Positions 51,743 through 63,848 of a stretch of 64,000 nucleotides of DNA are shown one piece after another. The position numbers and the translations under genes were made by a program. The notes under the pieces were generated by a model. That model saw nothing but the letters and a program-made list of their open reading frames with translations. It did not search any database and was not told the DNA's origin. Positions within the stretch are counted from its first letter, which is position 1. Each line of letters opens with the position of its first letter. Origin of the DNA: Neorhizobium alkalisoli (GTDB taxonomy: Bacteria > Pseudomonadota > Alphaproteobacteria > Rhizobiales > Rhizobiaceae); NCBI RefSeq assembly GCF_002968635.1, contig NZ_PVBN01000005.1, positions 62,001 to 126,000 of the forward strand, read 5' to 3'.

Positions 51743-54166
51743 TCAGGCGCGCAAAACGCCGCCTGTCGTCTTTTCGACATTGGCGACGATCTTGGCCGTC
51801 AGTGTCTCGAAGTCCTCGTCGGTCAGCGTGCGCTCGACCGGCTGGATCAGCACTTCGATCGCCACCGACTTCCTGCCCTCGCCGAGCGACGCGCCTTCGA
51901 AGATGTCGAAGACATTGACGCCCGTAATCAGCTTGCGGTCGGCACTCGTAGCCGCCTTGACGATCGCGCCGGCTTCCACATCGCTTCCCACGACGAAAGC
52001 GAAGTCGCGCTTCACCACCTGGAAGGGCGAAAGCTCGAGCGGTGGCTTGGTGCGGGTGGCCTTCTTCTTCGGCTCCGGCATGGCATCGAGGAAGATTTCG
52101 AAGCCGCACAGCGCGCCGGAGACATCAAGAGAACCCAGCGTCTTCGGATGGAATTCGCCGAAATAGCCGAGCACGACCTTCGGGCCCATCTTGATCGTGC
52201 CGGAGCGGCCGGGATGATACCATTCCGGCGCGCCCTTCTCGATCTGGACATTGGTCATCGGTAGGCCGCAGGCCTCGACGACGGCCAGCGCATCGGCTTT
52301 CGCGTCGAAGACATCGACCGGCTTACCACCGCCCTTGGCCGCATTCGACCAGGAACGGCCGGCGCCGTTCAGCGAGGCCGTGCCGCGACGTACACCGCCG
52401 GCCACACGCCGCTGGCCTTCCGGCTTGTCGTTCTCATAAGTGCCGGAGACCTCGAAGATCGCCACGTCGCCAAAGCCCTTGTCGGCATTGCGCTGCGCGG
52501 CCGTCAGCAGGCCCGGCAGAAGCGACGGCCGCATGTCCGACATATCGGCCGCGATCGGGTTTGCGAGCTTCAATTCGCGCTGGCCACCGCCGAAGAGCTT
52601 GGCCTGATCCTCGGGAATGAAGGACCAGGTGACCGCCTCCAGCATGCCGCGGGAAGCGAGCGCCCGCTTGGCCGTGCGGGTGCGCACCTGCAGGATGGTC
52701 AAAATCTTGGCGTTGACGCTCGAAAGCTTGTCGATCGGCTCGGGCTTGATCTGGTCGACGCCGTGGATGCGCATGACCTCTTCCACAAGGTCGGCCTTAC
52801 CATCCACATCCGGCCGCCAGGAAGGAACGGTCACAGAAACGCGCTCGCCCGATCCCTGCACGGTGAAACCGAGACGGGTCAGGATCTGCCGGCTTTCCTC
52901 CGTCGAGACCTCCAGCCCCGTCAGACGCTTTACCTCCGAGAAGGGAAAATCGACCACTTTCGGCTGATGGCCTCTGTAGCCGACGACTTTTGCTTCCGCC
53001 GCCGTACCGCCGCAGAGCTGCAGCACCAGCTCGGTCGTGCGCTCGAGACCCGGCACCATATATTCCGGATCGACGCCCCGTTCGAACCGATAGCGCGCAT
53101 CGGTGATGATGCCGAGAGAACGACCGGTCTTGGCAATGTTGATCGGGTCCCAGAGAGCGCCTTCGATCAGCACGTCGGTCGTATTCTCGTCGCAGCCGGA
53201 ATGCTCGCCGCCCATGATCCCGCCGATCGACTCGACACCGTCTTCGTCGGCGATGACGACGTTGTTCGGGTTGAGCTTGTACTCGCGCGTATCGAGCGCC
53301 AACACGTTCTCACCTTCCAATGCACGCCGCACAGTCAGGCCACCCTTCACCTTGGCGGCGTCGAAGACGTGCATCGGCCGGCCCTGGTCGAAGGTCATGT
53401 AATTGGTGATGTCGACCAGCGCATTGATCGGGCGAAGACCGATTGCCTTCAGCCGCTGCTGCATCCAGACGGGGCTCGGGCCGTTCTTGACGCCGCGCAC
53501 GAGGCGCAGGCCGAAGCCAGGGCAAAGTCGTTCATCGTCGAGCACGATCTTGAGGCCGACGGAGGTCTCGCCTTCCGTCCTGAAGGACGGTTTCGCCCGC
53601 GGCTTCAGCGTGCCGAGGCCGGCGGCGGCGAGATCGCGCGCGATACCATGGATCGAGGTGCAATCCGGACGGTTCGGCGTCAGGTTGATCTCGATGACCG
53701 GGTCATCGAGGCCCGCATAGGAGGCGAAGGGCGTGCCGACCGGCGCATCCTCTGGCAGATCGATGATCCCCTCGTGATTGTCCGACATGTCGAGCTCTTT
53801 TTCCGAGCACATCATGCCGTGGCTTTCGACGCCGCGGATATTGCCGACGGCGAGCGTCACGTCGATGCCTGGAACATAGGTGCCAGGTTTCGCAAACGCA
53901 CCGACCAGGCCGGCGCGGGCGTTCGGCGCGCCGCAGACGACCTGCACCGGCTTGCCGTCACCGGCATCGACCATCAGCACCTTCAGCCGGTCGGCGGACG
54001 GATGCTTTTCGGCGGAAACGACCTTGGCGATCACGAAAGGCTTGTAGGCCGCCTTGTCGTCGACGTCCTCGACTTCAAGGCCGATCGCCGTCAGGCGCTC
54101 GCAGATCTCATTGAGGGTGGCATCCGTCTCCAGATGATCCTTCAGCCAGGAAAGCGTGAATTTCAT
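51743..54166 (-). CDS. pheT: Phenylalanyl-tRNA synthetase beta subunit
   Basis: An 807-aa PheT with the tRNA-binding EMAP-like domain ([39 protein letters not shown]), the B3/4 editing domain, the B5 domain and the C-terminal anticodon-binding RRM-like fold ([47 protein letters not shown]). It forms an alpha2beta2 tetramer with PheS. GGGAGGATTG precedes ATG 54166, 14 bases after pheS. The long + strand ORF here is a shadow. Confidence 0.95.
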   Translation of the reverse strand: MKFTLSWLKDHLETDATLNEICERLTAIGLEVEDVDDKAAYKPFVIAKVVSAEKHPSADRLKVLMVDAGDGKPVQVVCGAPNARAGLVGAFAKPGTYVPGIDVTLAVGNIRGVESHGMMCSEKELDMSDNHEGIIDLPEDAPVGTPFASYAGLDDPVIEINLTPNRPDCTSIHGIARDLAAAGLGTLKPRAKPSFRTEGETSVGLKIVLDDERLCPGFGLRLVRGVKNGPSPVWMQQRLKAIGLRPINALVDITNYMTFDQGRPMHVFDAAKVKGGLTVRRALEGENVLALDTREYKLNPNNVVIADEDGVESIGGIMGGEHSGCDENTTDVLIEGALWDPINIAKTGRSLGIITDARYRFERGVDPEYMVPGLERTTELVLQLCGGTAAEAKVVGYRGHQPKVVDFPFSEVKRLTGLEVSTEESRQILTRLGFTVQGSGERVSVTVPSWRPDVDGKADLVEEVMRIHGVDQIKPEPIDKLSSVNAKILTILQVRTRTAKRALASRGMLEAVTWSFIPEDQAKLFGGGQRELKLANPIAADMSDMRPSLLPGLLTAAQRNADKGFGDVAIFEVSGTYENDKPEGQRRVAGGVRRGTASLNGAGRSWSNAAKGGGKPVDVFDAKADALAVVEACGLPMTNVQIEKGAPEWYHPGRSGTIKMGPKVVLGYFGEFHPKTLGSLDVSGALCGFEIFLDAMPEPKKKATRTKPPLELSPFQVVKRDFAFVVGSDVEAGAIVKAATSADRKLITGVNVFDIFEGASLGEGRKSVAIEVLIQPVERTLTDEDFETLTAKIVANVEKTTGGVLRA

Positions 54167-54180
54167 GTGTCAATCCTCCC

Positions 54181-55263
54181 TTAAGCGCTCAAACCGCCGA
54201 ACAGCGTCGGCATGTCGAGCGGGCGGAAGCCGTAGTGGTTCATCCAGCGGACATCGGCGTTGAAGAAGTCGCGCAGGTCCGGCATGCCATATTTCAGCAT
54301 CGCGATACGGTCGAGGCCCATGCCCCAGGCAAAACCCTGGAACTCGTCGGGGTCCAGCCCGCCGGCCTTCAGCACGTTCGGGTGCACCATGCCGCAGCCT
54401 AAAATTTCCATCCAGTCGGTGCCCTCGCCGAACTTGACGATCGGACCGGAGCGGTCGCACTGGATGTCCACCTCGAACGACGGCTCTGTGAACGGGAAGA
54501 AGGACGGGCGGAAGCGCATCGTCACTGACGGCACTTCGAAGAACGCCTTGCAGAATTCCTCCAGGATCCAGCGCATGTGGCCGACATGCGACTTGCGGTC
54601 GACGACCAGCCCCTCGACCTGATGGAACATCGGCGAGTGCGTGGCGTCGCTGTCCTGGCGATAGGTCTTGCCCGGAATGATAATCCGGATCGGCGGTTTC
54701 TCAGCTTCCATCGTGCGTATCTGCACCGGCGAGGTATGGGTGCGCAAAACCTTGCGCTCGCCGTTTTCGTCGGGCTGGAAGAAGAAGGTGTCGTGCATTT
54801 CGCGGGCAGGATGACCTTCCGGGAAATTGAGCGCCGTGAAGTTGTAGTAGTCGGTCTCGACGTCCGGACCTTCGGCGATCGAGAAGCCCATATCGCCAAA
54901 GATCGCCGTGATCTCGTCGACAATCTGGCTGATCGGATGGATGCGTCCGCGCTCGGCGGGCGAAGATCGCACCGGCAGAGATATGTCGACCGTTTCCGCT
55001 CTCAGCCGGGCGTCGATCGCAGCATCCTTCAGCACCGTCTTGCGGGTGGTGATCGCGTCGGTGATCTCATTCTTCAACGCATTGATCGACGCTCCGCGCG
55101 TCTGGCGCTCTTCCGGCGACATCGAGCCCAATGTCTTCAAAAGCTCGGAGACGGAGCCCTTCTTGCCGAGGGCACCGACGCGTACGGCCTCGATCGCCGC
55201 CTCGTCGCCGGCACCGGCGATTTCCGCCAGAAGCGAGGTTTTCAGGTTTTCCAGATCGGACAT
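54181..55263 (-). CDS. pheS: Phenylalanyl-tRNA synthetase alpha subunit
   Basis: A 360-aa PheS. The N-terminal coiled coil is followed by [37 protein letters not shown], motif 2 with TSPVQIRTM and [16 protein letters not shown], and motif 3 [25 protein letters not shown]. It carries the catalytic class II core. A terminator-like hairpin lies between rplT and pheS, so pheST may have its own promoter or be attenuated. Confidence 0.95.
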   Translation of the reverse strand: MSDLENLKTSLLAEIAGAGDEAAIEAVRVGALGKKGSVSELLKTLGSMSPEERQTRGASINALKNEITDAITTRKTVLKDAAIDARLRAETVDISLPVRSSPAERGRIHPISQIVDEITAIFGDMGFSIAEGPDVETDYYNFTALNFPEGHPAREMHDTFFFQPDENGERKVLRTHTSPVQIRTMEAEKPPIRIIIPGKTYRQDSDATHSPMFHQVEGLVVDRKSHVGHMRWILEEFCKAFFEVPSVTMRFRPSFFPFTEPSFEVDIQCDRSGPIVKFGEGTDWMEILGCGMVHPNVLKAGGLDPDEFQGFAWGMGLDRIAMLKYGMPDLRDFFNADVRWMNHYGFRPLDMPTLFGGLSA

Positions 55264-55311
55264 GATTTCTTCCGTTTGATACTCGGCGAGGTATAGGGCG
55301 AGGTCGTGACG

Positions 55312-55353
55312 GGCAAAAGAAAAACCCGCGCCAGCCGTAACCAGCGCGGGTTT
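55312..55353 (-). terminator. Intrinsic terminator between rplT and pheS
   Basis: On the minus strand, arms AAACCCGCGC and GCGCGGGTTT (55344-55353 and 55322-55331 in + coordinates) enclose a 12-base loop and are followed by a T-rich run (TTTTTCTTTT). It lies 39 bases after the rplT stop. It could also work as an attenuator of pheST, because both are on the same strand. Confidence 0.7.
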
Positions 55354-55391
55354 CCCAAAATCAGTAAAGCAATAAGCTTGGGAAGCGCTGG

Positions 55392-55796
55392 TTAACGAAC
55401 CGCGCTTTCAAACTCGTTGGTGGTGCCGGCGTCCTTGAGGTATTCCAGCGCCTTCTTGGAAGCGGCAACCAGAGCGCCGAATGCTTCCGGCTCATGGATT
55501 GCCATGTCGGACAGAACCTTGCGGTCGACTTCGATGCCGGCCTTGTTGAGGCCGTCGATGAAGCGGCCATAGGTGAGGCCGAATTCGCGGACGGCAGCGT
55601 TGATGCGCTGGATCCACAGGGCGCGGAAATTCCGCTTCTTGACGCGGCGGTCGCGCGTGGCGAACTGCCTGGAGCGATCCACAGCGGCCTTGGCTGCGCG
55701 GATCGTGTTCTTGCGGCGGCCGTAGAAGCCCTTGGCTGCCTTCAAAGTCTTGGTGTGCTTGGCGCGGGAAGTGACGCCCCGTTTTACGCGTGCCAT
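55392..55796 (-). CDS. rplT: 50S ribosomal protein L20
   Basis: A 134-aa L20: [83 protein letters not shown]. It binds 23S rRNA early in 50S assembly and, in many bacteria, represses its own operon. The length includes a C-terminal extension typical of Rhizobiaceae. It follows rpmI by 40 bases. Confidence 0.97.
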   Translation of the reverse strand: MARVKRGVTSRAKHTKTLKAAKGFYGRRKNTIRAAKAAVDRSRQFATRDRRVKKRNFRALWIQRINAAVREFGLTYGRFIDGLNKAGIEVDRKVLSDMAIHEPEAFGALVAASKKALEYLKDAGTTNEFESAVR

Positions 55797-55836
55797 ATCA
55801 TGATCTCCTTAACTGATCCAAAAGTGACGAGGGGTC

Positions 55837-56040
55837 TCAGAGACCGTTCGGCAGGTAGTTCTTGATAACCTTCTTGCCATCTGGTTCGGCAAGGATCATC
55901 GTTCCGCGTGCATCGCGGATGAACTTGTTGGACCGCTTGATCATGCCGTGGCGCTTGCCGGCGGCGGCTGCAACGACTTTGCCGGTTGCAGTGACCTTGA
56001 ACCGCTTCTTGGCAGCGGACTTCGTCTTCATCTTGGGCAT
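55837..56040 (-). CDS. rpmI: 50S ribosomal protein L35
   Basis: A 67-aa L35: [67 protein letters not shown]. It is complete and of normal length, coupled in the usual infC-rpmI-rplT order, though infC is 196 bases upstream. That gap has no gene and may hold a promoter or L20 control site. Confidence 0.97.
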   Translation of the reverse strand: MPKMKTKSAAKKRFKVTATGKVVAAAAGKRHGMIKRSNKFIRDARGTMILAEPDGKKVIKNYLPNGL

Positions 56041-56236
56041 TTTGCTACTCCATTCTTGTATCGAAACCGGCAGACGAGGCTGGCTTCAAGCATTTAGAAC
56101 GGCCACGGCATGCCCTGCCGGACCGTTCGGACGCGCGCTTATAACCGCAGTCGGTCAAAAGCGCAATGGGGAAAGAAAGCGCGGTAAAAACCCGGCTGGA
56201 CTGCCGGTAATCCGCAAGCAGGCGGGTGACCGGCGC

Positions 56237-56773
56237 TTATTTCGGCGCCAGCACCATCATCATCTGGCGGCCTTCGAGCTTCGGTTCGGCTTCCACCTTG
56301 GCAATTTCCGTGGTGTCGTCCTTTACCTGAAGCAGAAGCTTCATGCCGAGCTCCTGGTGGGCCATTTCACGGCCGCGGAACTTCAGCGTCACCTTGACCT
56401 TGTCGCCGTCTTCGAAGAAGCGGTTCATCGCCTTCATCTTCACCTCATAATCATGGGTGTCGATGTTGGGGCGCATCTTGATTTCTTTGATTTCGACGAT
56501 CTTCTGCTTCTTGCGGGCTTCGGCCGCCTTCTTCTGGTTCGCATATTTCAGCTTGCCGAGGTCGAGGATCTTGCACACCGGCGGTTCGGTGTTCGGCGAG
56601 ATCTCGACGAGATCTAGGCCGGCCTCTTCTGCCATGCGGAGAGCCTGGTCGGTCGGAACCACACCGAGGTTCTGTCCTTCGGCATCGATAAGCTGGACCT
56701 TGGGAATGCGAATTTCCCTGTTGGAGCGCGGCCCCTCCTTGACGGGGGCATCGGCTTTGAATGGTCTGCGAAT
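56237..56773 (-). CDS. infC: Translation initiation factor IF-3 (likely AUU start)
   Basis: A 178-aa IF-3: [81 protein letters not shown] and the C-terminal RNA-binding domain ending in [13 protein letters not shown] place the start at ATT 56773 because GGAG lies 9 bases upstream, while the in-frame ATGs at 56788 and 56830 have no ribosome binding site. In E. coli the AUU start lets IF-3 limit its own synthesis. The conserved RRPF N-terminus of rhizobial IF-3 supports this start. The ATG at 56788 remains possible. Confidence 0.85.
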   Translation of the reverse strand: MRRPFKADAPVKEGPRSNREIRIPKVQLIDAEGQNLGVVPTDQALRMAEEAGLDLVEISPNTEPPVCKILDLGKLKYANQKKAAEARKKQKIVEIKEIKMRPNIDTHDYEVKMKAMNRFFEDGDKVKVTLKFRGREMAHQELGMKLLLQVKDDTTEIAKVEAEPKLEGRQMMMVLAPK

Positions 56774-56954
56774 GGTCGTATTCTCCATGTTGTTTCGGAA
56801 CGCAAGCGACGACTTTTGCTCGCCCGGCATGCGACCGAGGGCAATGTCGTGATCACTCGCGCGAAGTCAATAGCATATCGTCATAGAAAAATCACCTGCT
56901 GTCGGCAGGCGGCGAATCTGTTTTATAAGCGGCGCCAGGACCGAGGAAACCACC

Positions 56955-57773
56955 ATGACAGAGGCCGCAGCCAACACCATTGAAATGAGGATCGCCGTGG
57001 GCGCGGGTCCATCCGCCCGCGAGATTGCCATTCTCCATCGTCCGGCGAAAAAGAAAGCCGTGGGTCCGGCCCTCGTCTGGCTCGGCGGATACCGGTCGGA
57101 CATGTCCGGCACGAAGGCAATGGAGATCGAGGCACTGGCGCGAGAACTCGGACTTTCGGCAATCCGCTTCGACTATTCCGGACACGGAGCCTCCGGCGGC
57201 GTCTTCCGGGACGGAACAATCTCGCGGTGGCTGGAAGAGGCAATCGCCGTCCTCAACAACATCAAGCCGAAACGCATTGTCCTGATCGGCTCTTCCATGG
57301 GCGGATGGATCGCGCTGCGCCTCGTGCAGGAACTGAAGAGCCGGAAACGGGCGCCGAAGATCGACGGGATCGTGCTGATCGCGCCGGCACCGGATTTCAC
57401 CGCCGAACTCATCGAACCCCACCTTACGGAGCCACAGCGGCAATCCCTTTCCGAGCGAGGTTATTTCGAGGAAGCGTCCGAATACAGCCCGGAGCCCAAT
57501 ATCTATACCCGCGACCTCATCGAGGACGGCCGCCGGAACCTGGTGATGACAGGCATTATCGAAACTGGTTGCCCCGTCCATATCCTGCAGGGCATGAAAG
57601 ACCCCGACGTTCCCTACCAGCACGCCCTGAAGCTCGTCGAATTCCTGCCCGCCGACGATGTCGTCGTGACCTTGATCCGCGACGGCGATCACCGGCTATC
57701 CCGCCCCCAGGATATCGAGAAACTGCGGGCCGCGGTTCGGAACCTAATAATGAATGATCAAATTTTGGGCTGA
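56955..57773 (+). CDS. Alpha/beta hydrolase
   Basis: A 272-aa protein with the alpha/beta-hydrolase fold: GPALVWLGGYRSDMSGTKA, IRFDYSGHGASGG, IVLIGSSMGGWIALRL (nucleophile Ser), an aspartate in DPDVPYQHALKLVE, and GDHRLSRPQD with the catalytic histidine. It is cytosolic and of unknown substrate; similar palmitoyl-thioesterase-like proteins are known. GACCGAGGAAACC precedes ATG 56955. It is divergent from infC. Confidence 0.85.
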   Translation: MTEAAANTIEMRIAVGAGPSAREIAILHRPAKKKAVGPALVWLGGYRSDMSGTKAMEIEALARELGLSAIRFDYSGHGASGGVFRDGTISRWLEEAIAVLNNIKPKRIVLIGSSMGGWIALRLVQELKSRKRAPKIDGIVLIAPAPDFTAELIEPHLTEPQRQSLSERGYFEEASEYSPEPNIYTRDLIEDGRRNLVMTGIIETGCPVHILQGMKDPDVPYQHALKLVEFLPADDVVVTLIRDGDHRLSRPQDIEKLRAAVRNLIMNDQILG

Positions 57774-57893
57774 GGCAAAAATGATGCAGCCTTAACCATA
57801 AGAAGTGATCCCCGAAGATTAACAAAGGCTGAATGATTGACTCAGCCACCGTTCAGACCTTAACTTTTCGTTAGGATTTGAAGGGACGGGTCC

Positions 57894-58508
57894 ATGATGA
57901 TAGCCTTGCAGGCACGGCGGCTTGCCGTGATCCTAGTTAGTGTACTTGTACCAGTGAGTGCAGCAGTGCCGGCCCCACGGCCGATAGCTTCCATGGTTAC
58001 CGGAGCAATTACCTCCCAGCCGATCGGGCATTATGAATTTTGCCAGAAGTATCAGGCGGAATGTTCGGTCAAGAGCCGCTCCGCTCCGGCTCCCAAAGTC
58101 AGCGCCAAAGGCTGGGCGATCGTCCGTCAGATCAACCAGATAGTAAATGCCCGCTACATCGCCAAGACCGACAAGCAGGTCTATGGCCGCGAAGAAGTCT
58201 GGAGCTATCCGACCAACTTCGCCGACTGCGAGGACTTCGCCCTCGAAAAGCGCAAGGAACTGGTGGCCCGCGGATTTGCACTGTCGGATCTGCTGATGAC
58301 GGTCGTCCGCAAGCCCGATGGCGAGGGTCATGCGGTCCTGACCCTTCGGACCTCCGAGGGAGACTTCGTCCTCGACAATCTCGATGACCAGGTCAAACCG
58401 TGGTACCAGACGCGTTACACCTTCCTGAAGCGCCAGGCGTCTTTCAATACCGGCCGCTGGGTCAGCATCGAAAATGGCAAGGATCTGCTCGTCGGCGCAT
58501 TGAAGTAG
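57894..58508 (+). CDS. Transglutaminase-like cysteine peptidase (BTLCP family)
   Basis: A 204-aa protein with an N-terminal signal peptide (LAVILVSVLVPVSAAVPAP). The papain-like triad occurs as NFADCEDFALEKR (Cys), GEGHAVLTLRT (His) and FVLDNLDD (Asp), as in the bacterial transglutaminase-like cysteine proteinases. They act in the periplasm, often with a membrane sensor protein (LapG-like). No partner is adjacent. A terminator follows. The start ATG at 57894 is followed by another (57897). Confidence 0.85.
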   Translation: MMIALQARRLAVILVSVLVPVSAAVPAPRPIASMVTGAITSQPIGHYEFCQKYQAECSVKSRSAPAPKVSAKGWAIVRQINQIVNARYIAKTDKQVYGREEVWSYPTNFADCEDFALEKRKELVARGFALSDLLMTVVRKPDGEGHAVLTLRTSEGDFVLDNLDDQVKPWYQTRYTFLKRQASFNTGRWVSIENGKDLLVGALK

Positions 58509-58533
58509 TCGGCTGGATTTTCACTCGGATACG

Positions 58534-58570
58534 AACCGCCTGTGATCGGATGATCGCAGGCGGTTTTTGT
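58534..58570 (+). terminator. Intrinsic terminator after the BTLCP gene
   Basis: AACCGCCTGTGATC (58534-58547) pairs with GATCGCAGGCGGTT (58552-58565), with one mismatch, around GGAT, and is followed by a T-rich run (TTTTTGTTTG). Confidence 0.8.
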
Positions 58571-58698
58571 TTGTGGAAAGCAGCAGAAGTCGCGCTTGCG
58601 CACCGGCGCCCGGCGCCCGGCGCTTCGCTTGGGCTCAGGGCGTTCGTCGCTGCAATCGATTCACTGGATCGATTGCTCGGGCTTTGCCCGACCGTTCC

Positions 58699-59682
58699 TC
58701 ACCCATTCCCGATCAGGATGCCCGCCGCCAGCACCAGCGAGCCACCGAACACCACCTGGAAAACGGCCCGCATGAAAGGCGTCTCCATGTAGCGGTTTTG
58801 AATGAAGGCGATCGCCCACAGCTCGACGAACACCACCACTGCAGCGATCGTCGTTGCGATCCAGAAATGCGGAATAAGATAAGGCAGGGCGTGACCGAGA
58901 CCGCCGATCGCCGTCATAATCCCGGATGCGAACCCGCGCTTGATGGGCGAACCGCGGCCGGAAATCTTGCCGTCGTCATGGGCGGCCTCGGTGAATCCCA
59001 TGGAAATGCCGGCGCCAACGGAGGCGGAAAGACCGATCAGGAAGGTCGACCAGGTATCGCCGGTCGCAAAAGCGGCGGCGAAGATGGGCGCCAGGGTCGA
59101 TACGGAGCCGTCCATCAGCCCGGCGAGACCCGGCTGCACGTAAGTGAGAATGAACTGGCGGTGGGCCGTTGCATCCTCTTCCGATTTCACTTCGCCAGGT
59201 GTGTGCTTCTCGTCGAGCATCCGGGCAATATCCTCGTGTCCCTGCTCCGCAAGCGCGAGATCGCCGAGCAGTTTTCGCGTCGATGCGTCGGAAATGCGCT
59301 TGGCTGCCTCCGTATAAAAACGCGCTGCCTGGCTCTCCATGGCTTCAGACTGCGCCCTGACCGTCTCCAGCGGCAGGTTCTTGCGCAGCCAATCCGGCTT
59401 TCGCTCGTAGAAGCCACGCACGTGCTCACGCCGGATCAGGGGAATTCTCTCTCCAAAACGGGAGCGGAAGATCTCGATCAAGGAATTCTTGTGGGTTTGC
59501 TCGACCTCCGCCATGTCCTCGAAAACCTTGGCCGAGGCGGGATACTGCTCTCTGAGGCTGTCCGCATAGGACAAGTAAATGCGGGCATCTTCCTCCTCGG
59601 AGGCGATGGCAAGGGCGAGAATTTCCTCTTCGCTCAGCGATTCAAACGAACGCTTGGAAGTGGGTAGCAGGCGGCCGAACAT
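58699..59682 (-). CDS. mbfA: MbfA: membrane-bound ferritin / VIT-family iron exporter
   Basis: A 327-aa protein. The N-terminal ferritin-like (erythrin) domain has EEEILALAIASEEEDARIYLSYADSLREQYPASAKVFEDMAEVEQTHKNSL and a second carboxylate pair in AARFYTEAAKRISDASTRKLLGDLALAEQGHEDI. The C-terminal half is a VIT1/CCC1-type domain with about five membrane helices (GLMDGSVSTLAPIFAAAFATGDTWSTFLIGLSASVGAGISMGFTEA). In Agrobacterium and Bradyrhizobium it exports iron and is repressed by Irr; an Irr-like box lies just upstream. AAAGGA precedes ATG 59682. Confidence 0.9.
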   Translation of the reverse strand: MFGRLLPTSKRSFESLSEEEILALAIASEEEDARIYLSYADSLREQYPASAKVFEDMAEVEQTHKNSLIEIFRSRFGERIPLIRREHVRGFYERKPDWLRKNLPLETVRAQSEAMESQAARFYTEAAKRISDASTRKLLGDLALAEQGHEDIARMLDEKHTPGEVKSEEDATAHRQFILTYVQPGLAGLMDGSVSTLAPIFAAAFATGDTWSTFLIGLSASVGAGISMGFTEAAHDDGKISGRGSPIKRGFASGIMTAIGGLGHALPYLIPHFWIATTIAAVVVFVELWAIAFIQNRYMETPFMRAVFQVVFGGSLVLAAGILIGNG

Positions 59683-59695
59683 GGGAATCCTTTGT

Positions 59696-59710
59696 TTAGA
59701 ATAATTCTAA
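59696..59710. promoter_or_regulatory. Irr (iron-control-element) box upstream of mbfA
   Basis: A perfect palindrome TTAGAATAATTCTAA lies 14-28 bases before the mbfA start. It matches the iron control element consensus TTTAGAA-N3-TTCTAAA recognised by Irr in rhizobia. Irr represses mbfA under low iron in Agrobacterium and Bradyrhizobium. Confidence 0.75.
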
Positions 59711-59863
59711 TCTAAGCCCTGATCGGAAAAGTTCAAGCGGTTTTTGGCGGCAAGGAACGGCGCCTGCCGCGCGGGCAATCAACGCAATATCTGGAAAGAA
59801 AGACCGTATCGCATCGCAATCTTCAGGATTTTCCGCTTGCTGTTCCAGAAATTAAAGGATTAA

Positions 59864-62274
<2,411 letters not shown>

Positions 62275-62292
62275 TCCGGAACACGACGAACG

Positions 62293-62319
62293 GAGCCTGG
62301 AAAAAATTCCAGGCTCTTG
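62293..62319 (+). terminator. Terminator-like hairpin after second TRAP gene
   Basis: GAGCCTGGAA (62293-62302) and TTCCAGGCTC (62307-62316) form a perfect 10-bp stem with a 4-base loop. The T-run is short (TTG). Confidence 0.6.
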
Positions 62320-62604
62320 CCGCCGGTGATGATCAACGATCCGGTCGGAGAGAATCCGACTTGCCAATATTACGGTGTTAAATCAGCAAGTTGCCGTAGA
62401 AAATCTTCCCCCGCAACAAGGCCGCGAAAAATTAAATTGGCCGCCCAGCATTGATTATCTGGCGATAAGGCATATATTGCTGTCATCGAAAATTGCTTGC
62501 GACCTTTGTCAAAGAGCCTCGCGCTCCGTCAGATTTCCTCTCAAATATCGATCAATGCGGACGAAATACTGTCCGATAACGCTAGCGATTGAAAGGAAAT
62601 CGTT
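62320..62604 (+). promoter_or_regulatory. Upstream region of cspA (promoter and long 5' leader)
   Basis: About 285 bases without a gene precede cspA, and the last ~150 are AT-rich (for example around 62420-62480). Cold-shock genes usually have long structured leaders. No certain -35/-10 pair is stated. The GAAAGGAAA block (62591-62599) is the ribosome binding site. Confidence 0.45.
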
Positions 62605-62814
62605 ATGAATACTGGTACCGTAAAGTGGTTCAACAGCACCAAGGGTTTTGGCTTCATTCAGCCCGATGATGGCGCGACGGACGTTTTCGTTCACGTTTCC
62701 GCTGTCGAACGTGCCGGCATGTCCTCCCTGACGGAAGGTCAGAAGATTTCTTACGAGATCGTTCGCGACCGCAAGTCTGGTAAGAGCTCGGCCGACAATC
62801 TGCGGGCCGCATAA
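62605..62814 (+). CDS. cspA: Cold-shock protein (CspA family)
   Basis: A 69-aa cold-shock domain: [72 protein letters not shown]1 (KGFGFI) and RNP2 (VFVHV) are both present. It is an RNA chaperone induced by cold or stress. AAAGGAAA lies before ATG 62605. Rhizobial genomes hold several paralogues, so cspA is a family label. Confidence 0.92.
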   Translation: MNTGTVKWFNSTKGFGFIQPDDGATDVFVHVSAVERAGMSSLTEGQKISYEIVRDRKSGKSSADNLRAA

Positions 62815-62875
62815 GGATGTCATTCGCCTCGGCTGACCACGGATGTACTGGCAGCGAGCGCTTGAATGACGGGAA

Positions 62876-62910
62876 GAGGTCGGGGTAACGCCCGGCCTTT
62901 TTGTTTTTGC
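62876..62910 (+). terminator. Terminator downstream of cspA
   Basis: AGGTCGGG and CCCGGCCT (about 62876-62883 and 62890-62897, with one G:U pair) form the stem around a short loop, and TTTTTGTTTTT follows. Confidence 0.75.
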
Positions 62911-62938
62911 CTGGCTTCGGCCGGGTCTGAAGGAGAAG

Positions 62939-63229
62939 ATGATGAGCCCAAACGTCTATGCCATCGACGATATCATCGTCTTGAAGGCGGGCTTGACCCG
63001 CACAGCCACCGGCGACCGGACATGCCGTATCGTCGGGCTGCTTCCGGCGGCTGATCGGGGCGAGCGTCAGTATCGGGTTCGTTTCGATAACGAAAACTTC
63101 GAACGTCGTATCGTTGCGAGCGATATCGACGCGTCGGCGACCTCAACCTCCGCCGTCAAAGGCGAGGCCTCGCGGGAAGCGCCCGGCGGGTCGTGGCTCA
63201 AGCCGTCACGCATGCGTATCGGAAAGTAA
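62939..63229 (+). CDS. Conserved hypothetical protein, 96 aa
   Basis: A 96-aa protein: MSPNVYAIDDIIVLKAGLTRTATGDRTCRIVGLLPAADRGERQYRVRFDNENFERRIVASDID, followed by a low-complexity tail rich in Ser, Ala and Glu. The first 60 residues look like a small beta-rich domain common in rhizobia near cspA and rpsU. The function is unknown. GAAGGAGAAG precedes the ATG (62939 or 62942). Confidence 0.7.
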   Translation: MMSPNVYAIDDIIVLKAGLTRTATGDRTCRIVGLLPAADRGERQYRVRFDNENFERRIVASDIDASATSTSAVKGEASREAPGGSWLKPSRMRIGK

Positions 63230-63282
63230 TTTCAACCCATTGATAGAACGCGGGGTTTTGCCCGCTATGGAAAGGAAATAGT

Positions 63283-63522
63283 TTGCAGGTTCTAGTTAGA
63301 GACAACAATGTCGACCAGGCACTTCGGGTGCTGAAGAAGAAGATGCAGCGCGAAGGCGTCTTCCGCGAAATGAAGGCACGGAGCGCTTATGAAAAGCCTT
63401 CCGAAAAGCGCGTTCGCGAAAAGGCGGAAGCCGTGCGGCGTTACCGCAAGCTCGCGCGCAAGAAGATGCAGCGCGAAGGCCTGCTGCCGGCACCGAAGAA
63501 AGTCGCGCGTCCGGCGCGCTGA
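63283..63522 (+). CDS. rpsU: 30S ribosomal protein S21
   Basis: A 79-aa S21: [66 protein letters not shown]. The start is TTG at 63283, with AAAGGAAA upstream; no ATG is available in the frame at the conserved N-terminus. S21 supports initiation at the 30S platform. Rhizobial genomes often have several rpsU copies near csp genes, as here. Confidence 0.93.
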   Translation: MQVLVRDNNVDQALRVLKKKMQREGVFREMKARSAYEKPSEKRVREKAEAVRRYRKLARKKMQREGLLPAPKKVARPAR

Positions 63523-63567
63523 TATCCGTTCACTGCTCGGACATCCATAAGGAAGGAGGAGATTCCC

Positions 63568-63789
63568 ATGACTGCAACCAAGGACGAATTCTTCAATCCC
63601 ACCAAGCTTTCCGCGCGTGACAAGGCCGCCGCTACCGACCAGACAGCCCGCGCCATCATTGCCGCGGAAGCCAATCAGCGGGAAAAGAAAACCGAGAAAC
63701 TGAGGCTGCTTCGCCTTGAAAAGGAAGCCGCCGAACCTTCGCCGGCGCCCGCTCGATCGAAGAGCCGCAAGAGTTTAGCAGACCATTGA
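63568..63789 (+). CDS. Conserved small protein, 73 aa
   Basis: A 73-aa charged protein: TATKDEFFNPTKLSARDKAAATDQTARAIIAAEANQREKKTEKLRLLRLEKEAAEPSPAPA. It is predicted to be a single long helix with a lysine-rich tail. It follows rpsU by 45 bases and precedes a terminator. I do not know a function. GGAGGAG precedes ATG 63568. Confidence 0.65.
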   Translation: MTATKDEFFNPTKLSARDKAAATDQTARAIIAAEANQREKKTEKLRLLRLEKEAAEPSPAPARSKSRKSLADH

Positions 63790-63794
63790 TGCTC

Positions 63795-63826
63795 AAAAAG
63801 CCCGGGGATCCCGGGCTTTTTCTTTA
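63795..63826 (+). terminator. Intrinsic terminator after the rpsU-linked small gene
   Basis: AAAAGCCCGGG and CCCGGGCTTTT, with a 2-3 base loop, are followed by TCTTT. A symmetric stem could also serve the convergent MFS gene. Confidence 0.85.
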
Positions 63827-63848
63827 GAGGAAAACTTTGCGCCAGCAG

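Noticed and set aside
52763-54184. 473-aa plus-strand ORF over pheT
   Set aside because: Shadow of pheT, which is a full-length, highly conserved gene.
58598-58650. Short tandem GCGCCCGG repeats after the BTLCP terminator
   Set aside because: Only two to three imperfect units of a GC-rich word; no array and no flanking features.
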